The position numbers and the translations under genes are program-made. Below are positions 47,280 to 59,146 of a DNA stretch of 64,000 nucleotides, in pieces. Position 1 is the stretch's first letter, and each line of letters starts with the position of its first letter. The stretch spans positions 2,480,001 through 2,544,000 of the forward strand of contig NEEC01000010.1 in NCBI GenBank assembly GCA_002189035.1. The letters are read 5' to 3'. The stretch comes from Utricularia gibba. Its lineage: Eukaryota > Streptophyta > Magnoliopsida > Lamiales > Lentibulariaceae. Under the pieces are notes generated by a model that saw nothing but the letters and a program-made list of their open reading frames with translations, had not been told where the DNA came from and made no database searches.

Positions 47280-48500
47280 GGTAGATGAAACAAGAAAGTA
47301 GACCCTAGGATTCAAAATAATCATTTTTTTTTCTTTCTTTTTTTTGTAGCCGAGGAAAACCATGTTGCGGGTCCAATTTTTGGAGCCTGTTGAATAATGA
47401 AGAAACCCTAAATCCTAAAAAACCCTAAACCCTAAATTTTCGCATTTGGATACAAATTGGTTAGCGACACGGTTTGTCTTTATGACCCCTCTAGTCTTAA
47501 CCATTAATTCCACTAATTAATTGCTAAACGAAATTTGTAAACAACATTTAATGGGAAATAATTAATGCCAACGTGGAGACAACTAGATCCCTGTTCCTGG
47601 AGTTGACGTAAAAACTGAAATGTGTCTTATTTTTTTAATTATTTAAAAAAAATTAGTATGAATTATTACAAATGATTCGTGACTAGACATTTTGTAATTA
47701 GTAATAAAATCATTATTCATTTTTTATCATGATAATTAGAGATTGTATTTTTTTCATATATTTTAAATATAATATTATTTTAAAAACAAATTCGTAAAAT
47801 TTATAAACAAAAGCTATTTTCAATTTTTTATTTTGGGTTCATTTTTATGTATTTTAAGATTTTTTCTATTTCGTTATAACTAATATCAAATATTAAGTTT
47901 TTTTAATCAGGGTATTAAAATGAGATTAAGATTGTCTAACCACTTACCTAGTCTTGACATGATATTATTCATTTAAGTCATTCAATTCTTATGATTTTTA
48001 CGTTCTTTACTTTAATGTAAAATAAAAATTTTATTTTATAAAACTGCCATTTTACCTTATTGGCTTAAGGTTGTTACAGTATTATTTGGCAACCCTCACT
48101 AATATTAGTTATTAAATGTTAATAATGTGTGAAGAACAATTATTAAACTAAATTCGTGTAGGAGCACGCGATCCGTAACCAACCAATCATTAAATATTTC
48201 TTGTAGTGTGTTCCTAAAACGATAAAATAAAGAAAAAAAAGATTTTTAATTTTTGAATTAAAAACTGTAAACGACGCGGACTTCAAAAAATTATTAGATT
48301 CCTCGCCCACTTTCTTTCCTCTCTCTCTCTTTCTTCTTTAGCTCCCCCACCCACAACGTCTCCTTTTCCGACGCTCCTCTACTCTTCTTTCGGCTTCGTC
48401 GGCAACACCTGTGCTTCATTGATTCTTTGTCTTTAAAACCGGCATCGGATATTTGGTTCTTCGTTGTGATCGAGGCTAAGACCGCGTGATTTTTCAGAAA
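47280..48500. other. Intergenic
   Basis: LOG 3' flank (telo-like CCTAAACCCTAAA near 47420), then A/T-rich spacer. A CT-rich stretch at 48310-48345 belongs to the LUL leader. No gene seen. Confidence 0.5.
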
Positions 48501-50381
48501 ATGGGTAATATGGGGAGTAGCGGTGTTCAGGGTCGGAGACGCCACTCTACGGGCCGGTCACACCCGGATACACATCCGCCTCAACCGGAGATTGAGATTA
48601 TTTCCAATCGGTATGTTTATGCGAGGGCAACGCGTTATCCTCCGCCGCCCTACCCCAGTCCGGGGCCTAACCCTCCGCCGTATTATCAGTACCCCAGCTA
48701 TTATCCGCCTCCAGCACACTCTCCGCTGCCGACCTTTCCGGCGGCGTACGATCACCACCGTAGGGGATGGATTGCTGGGCGTTATCCTTATGGGCCGATG
48801 ATGCAGCATGGGCCTCCGCCCCCGCCCCCGCCTCCGCCTCCACCTTATGTGATGCATCAGAAGGCAGTAACGATTCGGAATGATGTTAATTTGAAAAAGG
48901 AAACGTTGAGGATCGAGCCTGACGAGGAGTTTCCTGGGAAGTATCTGGTTTCGTTCACGTTTGATGCCACAGTAGCGGGAAGGTACAAGATGGTGTCCTC
49001 GGCCATGTTTTTTCCTTCACCTATGGAAACATTTTATCTTTTTCTTTCTGATCTTGGATTAATCACCATATACTTCCCTTTCCTGGTATATCTTCGTAAT
49101 GTGTATTTGGAAGCTGTTCTTTTTCAGATTAGTTGTTCTTATAGCCGATCTTGTACCATTTTAAGCTTATTCTATGCATCTTGAAAACACATCAAATTGG
49201 TAAATTTCTCTGCTATAGGCGTACTCAGTGTTGCCTTAAGGGTTCGTTTCACGTAGCGGATGTTGTTGTAAATGTTCATATTGCATGTCTTCAGTTTAGC
49301 AGTATTCTTGTCATGATCCCTTAAGTTTTATGCGCTTGAATAAATTGCTGTTTTCACAGTTGGATACCTTATGAGTCTGCATGATGTTTCTTTGAATTGC
49401 AGCATCCAATTTCTAATTAACTGAAGGTACCCGTAAAGCTTAAGGTCTTTGCAGTAAAGAACAATTCTATGTCTATGAACTTGTTGTTTTGAGAGTTTGA
49501 TACTTTCTGGATCATCAGACGTTATTGGTTTAGTACTTCTTGCCATGTGCAGTATGAACTGGCTACTTTTATAGCTTGTGGAATAATTTCTTTGTGTTTT
49601 TCAGTTTTGTTATCATTTCCAGTGTAGTTCAGATCATGCTTGTGAATTAGCCAAGCAATCTTATATGAGACATCCATGTTGTGCAGCATCACTGTAATGT
49701 TCTTCGCAAAGGAGGGTAAAGACTGCCACTTAATCCCTATGTCAGAAAGCGCACACCCACCAATCACCGTGCATTTCAATGAAGGTTTAGGTCAGAGGTT
49801 CAGACAACCACCCAGAACAGGAATCGATCTTTCGAAGTATGAAGAGTCAGAGTTATCAAAATACCAGGACATGGATATGTACCCTCTTGCAATCAAGGCA
49901 GAGGCTTGTCCAGATAACGAAAGTGGGAAGTCAGACACCCCCAGTTCGACAAACTCCCAGATAACTCAGGCAGTATTTGAGAAGGAGAAAGGGGAATATC
50001 ATGTCCGGGTAGTAAAGCAAATATTGTGGGTGAATGGCATGAGGTATGAACTACAAGAGATATACGGCATTGGAAACTTAGTTGAAGGTGAAGAATACGA
50101 AGAAAATGATCCTGGCAAAGAGTGTGTGATCTGCCTCTCGGAGCCTCGGGACACAACAGTCCTCCCCTGTCGACACATGGTATGACTGATCACCTTATCA
50201 CAAGACTTTTGCTTTCCTGATTTCAGCTCATGAGGGAAGTTTCGCTTGTTTCTTTGTTGAACAGTGTCTGTGCAGTGAGTGTGCCAAAGTGTTGAGATTC
50301 CAAACAGACAGGTGCCCCATTTGCAGGCAGCCCGTTGAGCGCCTTTTGGAGATCAGAGTCAACAGTGGGAACGATGAGTGA
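48501..50381 (+). CDS. LUL: LUL/LOG2-type RING E3 ubiquitin ligase
   Basis: A membrane-associated E3 ligase; LOG2 regulates amino-acid export through GDU1. Exons 48501-48982, 49687-50179 and 50265-50381 give 363 residues. The N-terminus MGNMGSS fits an N-myristoylation site (Gly2, Ser6). A Pro/Tyr-rich region with a 12-Pro run (about 107-118) follows, then the LUL-specific domain ([36 protein letters not shown]). The C3HC4 RING is at the end: [20 protein letters not shown] then [20 protein letters not shown]. The first intron is 704 bases long. No anomalies. Confidence 0.94.
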
Positions 50382-51165
50382 AGGTAACCTTCAAGATTCC
50401 TCCTTCTGGATTAAATAATGGAAACTAGAGGCGTCTGTAGGTGTGGATATCTGCGTGTGACCTACCATGTTTTGCCTTCTTCATATTACAAAGATGTGAT
50501 AGGATGGATCCTGATTGCCAATGTATACAGTTGCAAATATCTGAATAACAGAGTTCCTTTTCCCAAATGCTGTCATTTGAGGGGAACCACGAACCTGGCT
50601 TCCACTGTTGCTAAACCCTCATGTGTGCCAGGGTTTTGCTACCCTATTAGAGAGGCTGTTGTCAAGCTAACGCTATTTTTCAAAACGCATTCTGATTGAT
50701 TGAATACTGAGGAGCTTTCTCACAGTAAACAAGCTACTGACTGTTCAGCGGTAGCCCGACCGGAGTTGAAGCATGATTCCGCGGCGGAGATGATGCGCCA
50801 GTGGGTCCCACTTCAACCCGGCTAAAAAGGCGTGTGTCGGCACCGTGCAGTCCGTAAATACGGCCCGGGTCAGGCGGTCCAGCTCTAAATATGGGTCCGG
50901 AGCGAATCGGCACGGGCCAATCCTGGGCCTAGTAGAACGTTGAGATTTTCGGAATATTTAAATGTGAAAATAATTTTTTTTTGGTTATTTTTTATGGAAT
51001 TTTGCCATTAAAAAATTGCATTTTAATTTCTGCTTTTATGAAGGAAGAAGGCAAGAATCACAATAAAATGCAATATTCTTTGATTCTTTTTGTTGATAAT
51101 GAAATATATTCCTTTCTGACAATTAAAATCTCCCCCATTCCCCAAAATGGGAAAGTCTCCGAGCC
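50382..51165. other. Intergenic between LUL and pectate-lyase-like genes
   Basis: LUL 3' UTR followed by a G/C-richer block (50750-50940) with several GGCCC/GGGCC motifs, likely promoter of the next gene. No coding signal. Confidence 0.5.
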
Positions 51166-52881
51166 ATGGGAAATCGCCACGTGCGTAGTTCGAGCTTGAA
51201 CAACGGCAATCGGGAAGCATTTAGGCCTCCGCACAACTCTGATCGTACCCAGGGTTCCACGATGGAACTGCGCCTCCCTTACTCGGACGTCGATACCAAG
51301 TTGAGGAGTTTGGCCGGTCGGGCGGAGGGCTTCGGCCGATTTGCCATCGGCGGTCTTGACGGCGCTCTTTACCGTGTCACCACTCTCGCGGGTAAATGAG
51401 ATTCATGGATTTTGTGGTTAGGTAATTATGTACTGGTGAAGGGGAATGCACTTTGGTGTAGCGCGATGCGTTGAGCGATGTTTTGGTTGTTAGATGCTAG
51501 AAGTTTTGAGTGTTACATTGTAATTTGGGTTAAATAGATCGAGGACGATGATGTCTAAATATGGCATACAGGGTGGCATATGAGATTGTAGATTTGGGAT
51601 TGCAGTTGCTTGTTTCCCAGTTATGTTTTCTTTTCCACGAAGGTGGGTTCTTCGTCCGATAGCAGAATGCCCTTTTTACCCATTGAACAAATACTTTCGT
51701 TTTGAAAGTATATCTACATCCTACCCTGGTCGCCAGTTTTTTGGTTATTTGTTAGTTGCTTATTGCTGTGCTTGTGTTTTCAGATGATGGGCCAGGTTCT
51801 CTGCGGGATGGATGTCGTAGAAAAGATCCTTTGTGGATCATATTTGAAGTTTCAGGGACCATTGAACTTTCATCTTATGTGAATGTCACCTCTTATAAAA
51901 CCATAGATGGACGTGGCCAAAGGGTTAAGCTGGTTGGAAAGGGTTTGAGGTTGAAGGAGTGTGAACATGTGATTATCTGCAATCTGATTTTTGAAGGGGG
52001 AGAGGGCATGATATTGATGGGATTCAGATAAAACCAAAGGCACAGCACATCTGGATAGATCGTTGCAGCCTAAGTGATTATGACGATGGTCTCATTGATA
52101 TTACCAGAGAAAGCACGGATATTACGATTTCACGGTGAGCAGTGAATAGAATTTGTATTTTGAACGTTATCTCCTTATTCGTTGCACTCTTTGTTCTGCA
52201 TTAGGTGCCACTTCAAGAATCATGACAAGACGATGCTCATTGGTGCTGATGCTTCCCACACCTTCGACAGATGCATTCGAGTTACGATCCACCATTGTTT
52301 CTTTGATGGTACTCGACAGCGCCATCCACGTGTTAGATTTGGAAAAGTGCATTTATATAATAATTACACCAGAAACTGGGGAATCTATGCCGTCTGTGCT
52401 AGTGTTGAGGCACAGGTCGTTTTTCCTCTTTTAAATTTTGTTATTGGCATTTTCATATACAATTTCATAGCTAACATAGCTGTAGCCACAAATACAGATA
52501 TTTTCCCAGTGCAACATATACGAAGCTGGCCAGAAAGCTGTGGCTTTCAAGTACTACACTGAAAAGGTGTAAACGCAGTATGAATGCAGAATACTTCCTT
52601 CTTGGTATAGTATTATTCACCCTTTTCTAAATTTGCATACTCAACAGGCAGCTGATAAGGCTCAGGAAGCTTCAGGCTTCATTAGGTCAGAAGGTGACAT
52701 GTTTGTCGATAGAACTAAGCATGGCTTATTGGGGCAATCATCTGAGACCTGTGTCTTCCATCCATCTGAGTACTATGAGACCTGGACTGTTGAACCACCA
52801 TCTGAAAACTTGAAGCATTTTCTGCACCACTGCGTAGGATGGCAAAACATACCTTGCCCTGCTGATATACCAACTTGTTGA
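51166..52881 (+). CDS. Pectate-lyase-like (PL1) protein without signal peptide, one apparent 1-base deletion
   Basis: Polysaccharide lyase family 1 cleaves de-esterified pectin. Exons 51166-51391, 51784-52134, 52205-52415, 52498-52566 and 52648-52881 give about 363 residues. Motifs: DDGPGSLRDGCRRKDPLWII, KTIDGRGQRVKL, IWIDRCSLSDYDDGLIDITR and HHCFFDGTRQRHPRVRFGKV (the region with catalytic Arg in PL1). The N-terminus is polar (MGNRHVRSSSLNN) with no secretion signal, as in the atypical At3g55140-like clade. At a run of five G (51996-52000) the frame breaks. A sixth G gives EGGRGHDIDGIQIKPKAQH. Because the protein seems non-secreted, its substrate is uncertain. Confidence 0.9.
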
Positions 52882-53795
52882 CCTAATTATTTTGTGTTAG
52901 ATACGTACTCATCTCGAACTTGGTATCTCCCTTTAACTTGCATGATGATATCTAGATTATGACTGATACTTCTGGTGTATGACTCTTTCTGTATGTATGT
53001 TTACACTAGATACTTGGAATGCTACGTACATACATAAAATGGGATTTGAAATCCTTTGAAGCATGAGATGTGCGGTGTGCTTCAATAGCAAGAGGAGAAT
53101 GAGTTTGTTTTTTGAGTATAGATTTTAAAGGTTATGGTACAGATCTTCCGCATGTGAGCTATATGGGTATCAGATGGTGGATCCAAAAACATGGCCACTG
53201 GGTCATTGATGATGCCTTCTTTCTTGTTCTCTTTTCCCCATTTTGAGTAATAAAGATGGCATTATATATGCCAATGCCCATTTCGGTATATGCCACGAGT
53301 TCATGCATTTTGGAACACAACTCAGTTTCCTGTATGTGCCCCTGGGAATTTACATATAACTTTGTGTGCGTAAAAGTTGGCAACGAGCTAAAGCAGCTGA
53401 GAAGCATCTGATTCACTGACATTGATTTTTGCAAAGAAAGTTGCTTTTCTCTTTTGGTTACATTGAAAATAGGATTCCCTTCTCCAGCTGTATGATATTC
53501 CTCTACTTTTATCTCTCTTGGGAGTTTTGATTTGGTCAGGTTTGTTATGATTTGGTACTCCCCAGAGTTTTGTTCAATAATAGAGCTGAGACATTGTCCT
53601 CTACTTTTATTTCTAACCCTGCATATCCAGCTTTTCTTGTCTCAGTCCCATTCAACTATGGCTGTTGCCTCTTGATTATCCACACATTGGCTTGCATTTT
53701 TTTTGACAAAGTAACAATATTCTATCAACACCTTTTTATGAAACAAGTTTGGATCCTTATATTCTCCATCATCAATCACATGGTGCTGCAATAGG
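52882..53795. other. Intergenic
   Basis: 3' flank of the pectate-lyase-like gene and promoter/leader of the NaKR-like gene. Mixed composition; no coding frame or repeat that I can support. Confidence 0.55.
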
Positions 53796-54592
53796 ATGGA
53801 TGAAATCTCCTCATCTCCTCCTCCGTTCTCCCCCTCAACTCCTCCCATCACTACCGGAGGTCCGGCAATCGACCGTCACAATCCCATAATCAGAGATCCC
53901 AAAAGGATATCAAAGTTACTCGCTAAGCCACCGGCTGGCAGCAGGAAAACCAGGAAGAACGATGAAACTGGAGATGGTTTCACTACAGCTAATGACAGGA
54001 GCTACGAGGAAAGGACCCGGAGCCGCTCTGATGACTTCATCAGCCCCCCTGGTTCTCCAGATGTTTTCTCAACCCCTCTTGCAGATATTCATCTTGCAGG
54101 AGAAGATCACGAGGATGCAACGATACACCAACAGCCTCCTTCCAGTCCTCCGCCCCCTGAGATGCAGGTTCGGTTTCTTCGTTCTTTTGATCAATGAACC
54201 TAATTGTACAACAGAGAAACAAGCAAGAAGCATTCCTTGTGTTCTCTCTACAGGTAGTCGTTATGAGAGTCTCACTGCACTGCAGAGGATGCGAAAGAAA
54301 GATGAGGAAGCATATCTCCAAGATGGAAGGTCTGGTTCTTCTGATGCATAATCTGTACTGTACATGATCTGTTGTAGTAAACTAACAACCGCAAGCGTGA
54401 TGTGATGCAGGAGTGTCGTCCTTCGACATAGATTTCGCAGCCAAGAGCGTGATCATCACAGGGCACGTCACCCCGTTAAGTGTCGTCGCAAGCATATCAA
54501 AGATGAAGAAGGCTCATCTTTCCATTGAACAGGTCTGCTCCTCCACACAAGGAGCTCAGTCGCAGGGAGACCGAATTGCTGCTAAACGCTGA
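53796..54592 (+). CDS. NAKR: NaKR-like heavy-metal-associated (HMA) domain protein
   Basis: HMA-domain protein of the SODIUM POTASSIUM ROOT DEFECTIVE type, phloem-linked in Arabidopsis. Exons 53796-54167, 54254-54329 and 54411-54592 give 209 residues. Residues 1-124 are Pro/Ser-rich and disordered, with basic RKTRKN. The HMA fold (about 125-190) starts VVVMRVSLHCRGCERKMRKH with the metal-binding Cys-x-x-Cys. It continues FDIDFAAKSVIITGHVTPLS and VVASISKMKKAHL. A possible donor (CAG/GTCTGC near 54531) could hide a different C-terminus. Confidence 0.88.
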
Positions 54593-55209
54593 AGACGATG
54601 ACGCATTTTTCCTTTCCTAGGCCCAAGTCATACCATCCTATGAGCCGGCCCATGTACATTGAAACTGGGCCGGATTCCAAGCATGCTCATCGACCCGAAC
54701 GCGAGGCCCGAAATGCTCCTTTTAAATTTATTATTCTCTAGTGGATATACAATTAAAAAATTAATAACAAGGTAACAAAATAATAATGAAGAAAGGGACA
54801 CGCAGCGATCACGAAAAGACTTTCCAACTAATAGCGCATTCTTAGCGGGAAAATACACCCAATAATTGTATAGACAAGAAAATTATGATTCGACAATGAC
54901 TATTAAAAAAATAATTATTAGCAACAAAAAAATTTATTTTATTTTTGAATATCCATGCCAAAGCGTGAATAGGTACCCTTTACAAACGTTTCCGAGTTTA
55001 GAACCTTCGTGAGTTTGCGTGTGGACTGTGGTGTCGTTTAGGGTAAAACATGAGCAGCAAGTTTCAGTATAAACAAATTTGTGTATTGAGCGAAGCTTTT
55101 GAAAGCAGCTCCTGAAACCCCAAATAATCTGACCTCTCGCAGGGGCGACCCCCCTGCCGACACACATGCATACCCAGGAGGTGATCGGCATCCGCCTGAG
55201 TCCGCCGCT
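54593..55209. other. Intergenic
   Basis: GGCCCA/TGGGCC elements near 54618-54670, then A/T-rich sequence and the 3' flank of the small leftward ORF. No gene recognised. Confidence 0.5.
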
Positions 55210-55437
55210 CTAAGCCGGGAACCCGAATCCCCGGCGATCATACGAGCTGCCGTTGCTGCGGCTCTCCATGCCGGAAACCCAGGAGAAGCGGAGGTCGTCG
55301 GAGTCGATCCCGTCGGTGTGGGGATGGCGGAGGAGGAGGGAGCATAGGAGGATCAGAAAAGCAGCTCCGCCGGCCAGGGCCAGCAGAAGAAGCCGGGTGC
55401 AGATGGCTCCGCCGTGGTATACCAACGGAATTGCCAT
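55210..55437 (-). CDS. Small single-pass membrane protein, unknown
   Basis: A 75-codon frame starting MAIPLVYHGGAICTRLLLLA, with one strong hydrophobic helix (about residues 14-36: LLLLALAGGAAFLILLCSLL). A polar tail follows, ending SSYDRRGFGFPA. I do not recognise the family. Balanced codon use, higher GC than the flanks and a clear N-out/C-in style topology make it a credible gene. No intron is evident. An overlapping rightward frame at 55099-55347 is Pro/Ala-rich and less convincing. Confidence 0.45.
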   Translation of the reverse strand: MAIPLVYHGGAICTRLLLLALAGGAAFLILLCSLLLRHPHTDGIDSDDLRFSWVSGMESRSNGSSYDRRGFGFPA

Positions 55438-56425
55438 CTGATCAAGTAGTTGACCCCCGAGCTGGATATAACTACAAATGAATATAATATAATATAATAT
55501 AAGATGTCGTTGGGGAGATGGGGAATCAGGGAAGACAACATGATCGATGTTACCTTTTAATTAAGAAAAGATTACATGGCTGAGTTTTGTGTAATAGAAA
55601 TAATAAATTCTCTTGATTTCAAATTTAGGATGTTTTTTTAATGCAAAATAATAATAATAATAATGATGGAAATAATCAATTTTCTTTTACATATTTTTGT
55701 CAACCACGGAATAGTTAGGTGGTACGGCAACTTGAATGGGTGTTTCTTTGGATTGTAAAATTACGAAAAGCTCCTTAGATTCATATCCTAATATGATTGC
55801 TTTTTGTGGAATTATTAAATCAAATTCAATAATTTTCAATTTTATTATGAAAAATAAGAAATGAATTTATTTTTCGATTTAGAAATTAAAGTCTTCGTTG
55901 CGGATTGTGGGAGTGTCTATTTACCAACTTGTAGGGTGCTACTACTAGATGATGTTTTGACAAAAGGGTAGTGTAGGGGACGACTCCGACTGCCCGCCCG
56001 GGCAGACGACTTTGCCTAATCAATTCTGTTCTTCCTGCCCTAATTTTCCATTTAGTGAATACCTCGCTTTTCAACTTTTAGATTTAGGTAGGATTTTGGA
56101 TTAATTATCCTTCAAATTAATTTAGAAAATAATATCCAATCTCGAATTTTAAAATAATATCCTTGACTTTATTATTTTATTTTATTTTATTTTTATTTTA
56201 TTTTAAAATAATATCCTTGTTGTAAATCCGAATATATTATTTCTTTTTATTTTATTTTTGTTTTCTGTTAGAGAAAACCGGTTCTATGAACATCCTGTGA
56301 CGTTGAATGGAATTGGAATTGGAACCGCGGTTTAAAACAAAACACGTTCGGTTTCAAATTGCAAAAACCTTCACCCCAAAAAGCAACAAGCGTCGCTAGG
56401 GTAGCCGTTGTCCGCCGCTGAACCG
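55438..56425. other. Intergenic with (ATTTT)n and a short direct repeat
   Basis: A 19-base direct repeat TTTTAAAATAATATCCTTG (56147-56165 and 56201-56219) brackets an (ATTTT)n-like tract. The rest is A/T-rich. The PEPPER leader begins near 56360. Confidence 0.55.
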
Positions 56426-56473
56426 ATGTTGGGGGCGGTGCCGCCGGCTTGGGGCATCCCGTCGGTGAACTAA
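56426..56473 (+). other. uORF overlapping the PEPPER start codon (TAATG)
   Basis: An ATG at 56426 opens a 15-codon frame (MLGAVPPAWGIPSVN). Its TAA stop shares the A of the main ATG, giving TAATG. This is the classic arrangement for termination-coupled reinitiation. Transcription through it is assumed. Confidence 0.5.
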
Positions 56474-59146
56474 TGTCGGAGGAGCATCGGGAAATGGATT
56501 CTGCGCCCGAAACCTCGGCTGAAAGGGATGATGATCCTCAGAGGCTGCGGGCTAGGTGGCCGGGTTGGCCGGGAATCACCGTGTTTAGGGTGGTGGTGCC
56601 GGTGCTGAAAGTTGGAGGTATTATTGGACGGAAGGGGGATCTTATCAAGAAGCTGGTCGAGGAAACGAGGGCTAGGGTTCGGGTCCTTGATGGTCCTGCG
56701 ACTTCGCCAGATCGCATTGTAATTTTCCAATTTTCGGTTTTTTTGCTCGACGTTGTTGGGATCGTCTGGTTTTGCTCTGTGCTGACGTTGTTTCTGAGAT
56801 TCTGTGTTTCGACCTTTGCAAATGGTTGCGTTTTGGATTTAAGATTAGATGCAGGTGAATGCCAACCGTGGCTTGTTTTTTTTTTTTTTTCAGTGGCTTT
56901 TTATGTGTCGTGTCCAAGGTCAAAGGGGATCATCTTGTGGTTTCTAACCCTAAGCATTAGAATCTCCACGCCTTAACATTCCAAAGATTGGGAAGTCCAA
57001 GAGGACTAATCCGATGGGTATAAAAGAAAATGGATATCAGTTTGGTCATTGAAAAAGTATCCCTTGTAGGTTGCTTGATTTGCGATCTTTTCCATCTTGA
57101 GGGAAAAATGATTTTTTGCCACGATGGGGTGTATCTTGTCGATGAGAACCTCGGCCGACACTCGATCTTATCTAGTGGGTGTCATCAGATTAGTGATTGC
57201 ATGCTTTTTACTTCCAATGTTTGGATAGTTCTAGCTGTAACAGATGTGCCATTCAATTAATTATGAGAAGAGACGTGAGGGGCTTAAGCATACTATAGGA
57301 GAATAGGAATCCCTTTTCTTGATTTGTTCAAAGCATTTCTTAAAGGCCTTTAATTAGATTAGTGAGTTGGCTTCACCTATTCGGTATTTTCTATGGGAAT
57401 ATTTATATTTTTTGAGAAATCTATTGCAAAATCCTGTGTTTACTTTCCTATTAAATGTTTTCCACACTAAAATCTACCTCCATTCTGCATGTTGATAGTA
57501 TGCGATGCTCCTTGATTTTTTTTTTTTTTTTCTTGGAATTTGATGTTTTTGTTTCTACTAAGCTTTTTGCGATTTTCCATGTCAGGTGTTGATATCTGCG
57601 AAGGAAGAACCTGATGTTGAGTTAGCTCCTGCCATGGAAGCCACATTTAGAATTTTTAAATGTATCAATGGTTTACCTGAGGACGTAGATATTAAAGCAG
57701 GTGATGCTGCTGCCGTTTCGTTTTGTTTGATCCGGTTGTTGGTGCCATCAACACAAGCAATAAGTTTAATAGGAAAGCAGGGAGCTGTAATCAAGGTTAT
57801 TCAGGAAAGCTCTGGGGCTTCTGTCCGTGTCCTCTCTAATGGTATCCATAATGTGCAATTCATTAAATTTAAATTGTTTCTCTGTTTGTCGATGTTCATA
57901 AGGAATCTTACCTGCTAGGGTTATTATAATTTGCAATGTTGCTCGTATGAGTTCCACATTCTTAAATATGTTATCACATTCTTAAATATTTTATTGCCTG
58001 CTAATGTGCATATACAATGAATAAAATGATCATTGATGATGTTGACTGCAGAGGAATTGCCCGTCTATGCTGACCCTGATGAAAGAATTGTGGAACTACA
58101 AGGGGAGGCTGTAAAGGTGATTCCAGCACTGGAAGCAGTGCTTGGGCACTTGAGAAAGTTCTTGATGGATCATAGTGTTCTGCCCTTGTTTGAGAAGACC
58201 GTAAGTTTATATGAAACTTTATGTTTAATAGTCTATGAGGAGCTCCTGATCTTCCAATGCTCTTTATCCTTCACAGTATACTACACCAGTGCCTCAAGAG
58301 AGGCCAGCCGATGCATGGTCTGAACAAACATTGCTGCATGCCATTCCACAAACCTCATTGGGGCCCGATTTTCCTGTTTCCCTCCAGAGAGATCCACTTT
58401 ATTTTGGACGTGAATTCCAGTTAGAATCTCACATACAACCTTCACGACTCTCATTATACAGCGACCATGGACTTGGAAGTCATACTTCGACCTTGGAAAT
58501 TGGAAGTCGCTCTTCAGCCTTGGCACGTTTTGGGGGCCTGTAGTAACGCAGGTTTGTGCGCCTGATAATATATTCAGGTGAAAAACCTGTTGTTTCATTA
58601 TTCTAGAACTCAAGTTTTGCATCTAAACTGTGGGATTCTGGTATGTTGCATGCACAGATTGCACAGACTTTGCAAATTCCTCTTGCTTATGCTGAGGATA
58701 TCATCGGAGTTCAGGGCTCAAATATTGACTACATCAGACGCGCAAGTGGTGCTATTCTCACGGTGCAGGAGAGCGTTGGGCTGCCAGATGAAATAACTGT
58801 AGAAATAAAAGGCACCTCATCACAAGTCCAAATCGCTCAACAACTTATCCAGGTGAGCTTTCTGAATAATGTCTTTCAATAGTTCTATCAGGGCCTTGTG
58901 TAGGTTCCATTACTAGGAGAAAGAAATGAATGATGATGACCAAGACTGGACTTTTTTGTCCAGGAGTTCATTAGTGGGCGCCAAGAACCGCTCCCAGGCA
59001 GCTACTCCAAGCTGGAGTCTGGACTTCGGACTTCCAATCCGCAGCTCCTTGGCAGCACCGCATACTTGCCGTCCTTGCTGTCGACGCATCGTTACAATGG
59101 GTATAGCTCACCAGGTGCAGGGGGACATAACAGCTTCAGGTCCTGA
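56473..59146 (+). CDS. PEP: PEPPER-like KH-domain RNA-binding protein, one apparent 1-base deletion
   Basis: A nuclear RNA-binding protein; Arabidopsis PEPPER affects pistil development and FLC expression. Exons 56473-56718, 57586-57841, 58052-58200, 58277-58551, 58658-58852 and 58964-59146 give about 434 residues. Three KH domains are visible. KH1 is FRVVVPVLKVGGIIGRKGDL, KH2 is IRLLVPSTQAISLIGKQGAV and KH3 is IPLAYAEDIIGVQGSNIDYI, each with a GxxG loop. Linkers RWPGWPG and LRKFLMDHSVLPLFEKT match PEPPER more than FLK. In exon 4 a run of five G (58532-58536) breaks the frame; one more G gives ARFGGPVVTQ, joining KH3. The uORF just upstream suggests translational control. Confidence 0.9.

Noticed and set aside
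48558-48857. 99-codon Arg-rich leftward frame
   Set aside because: A shadow of the Pro-rich LUL N-terminus.
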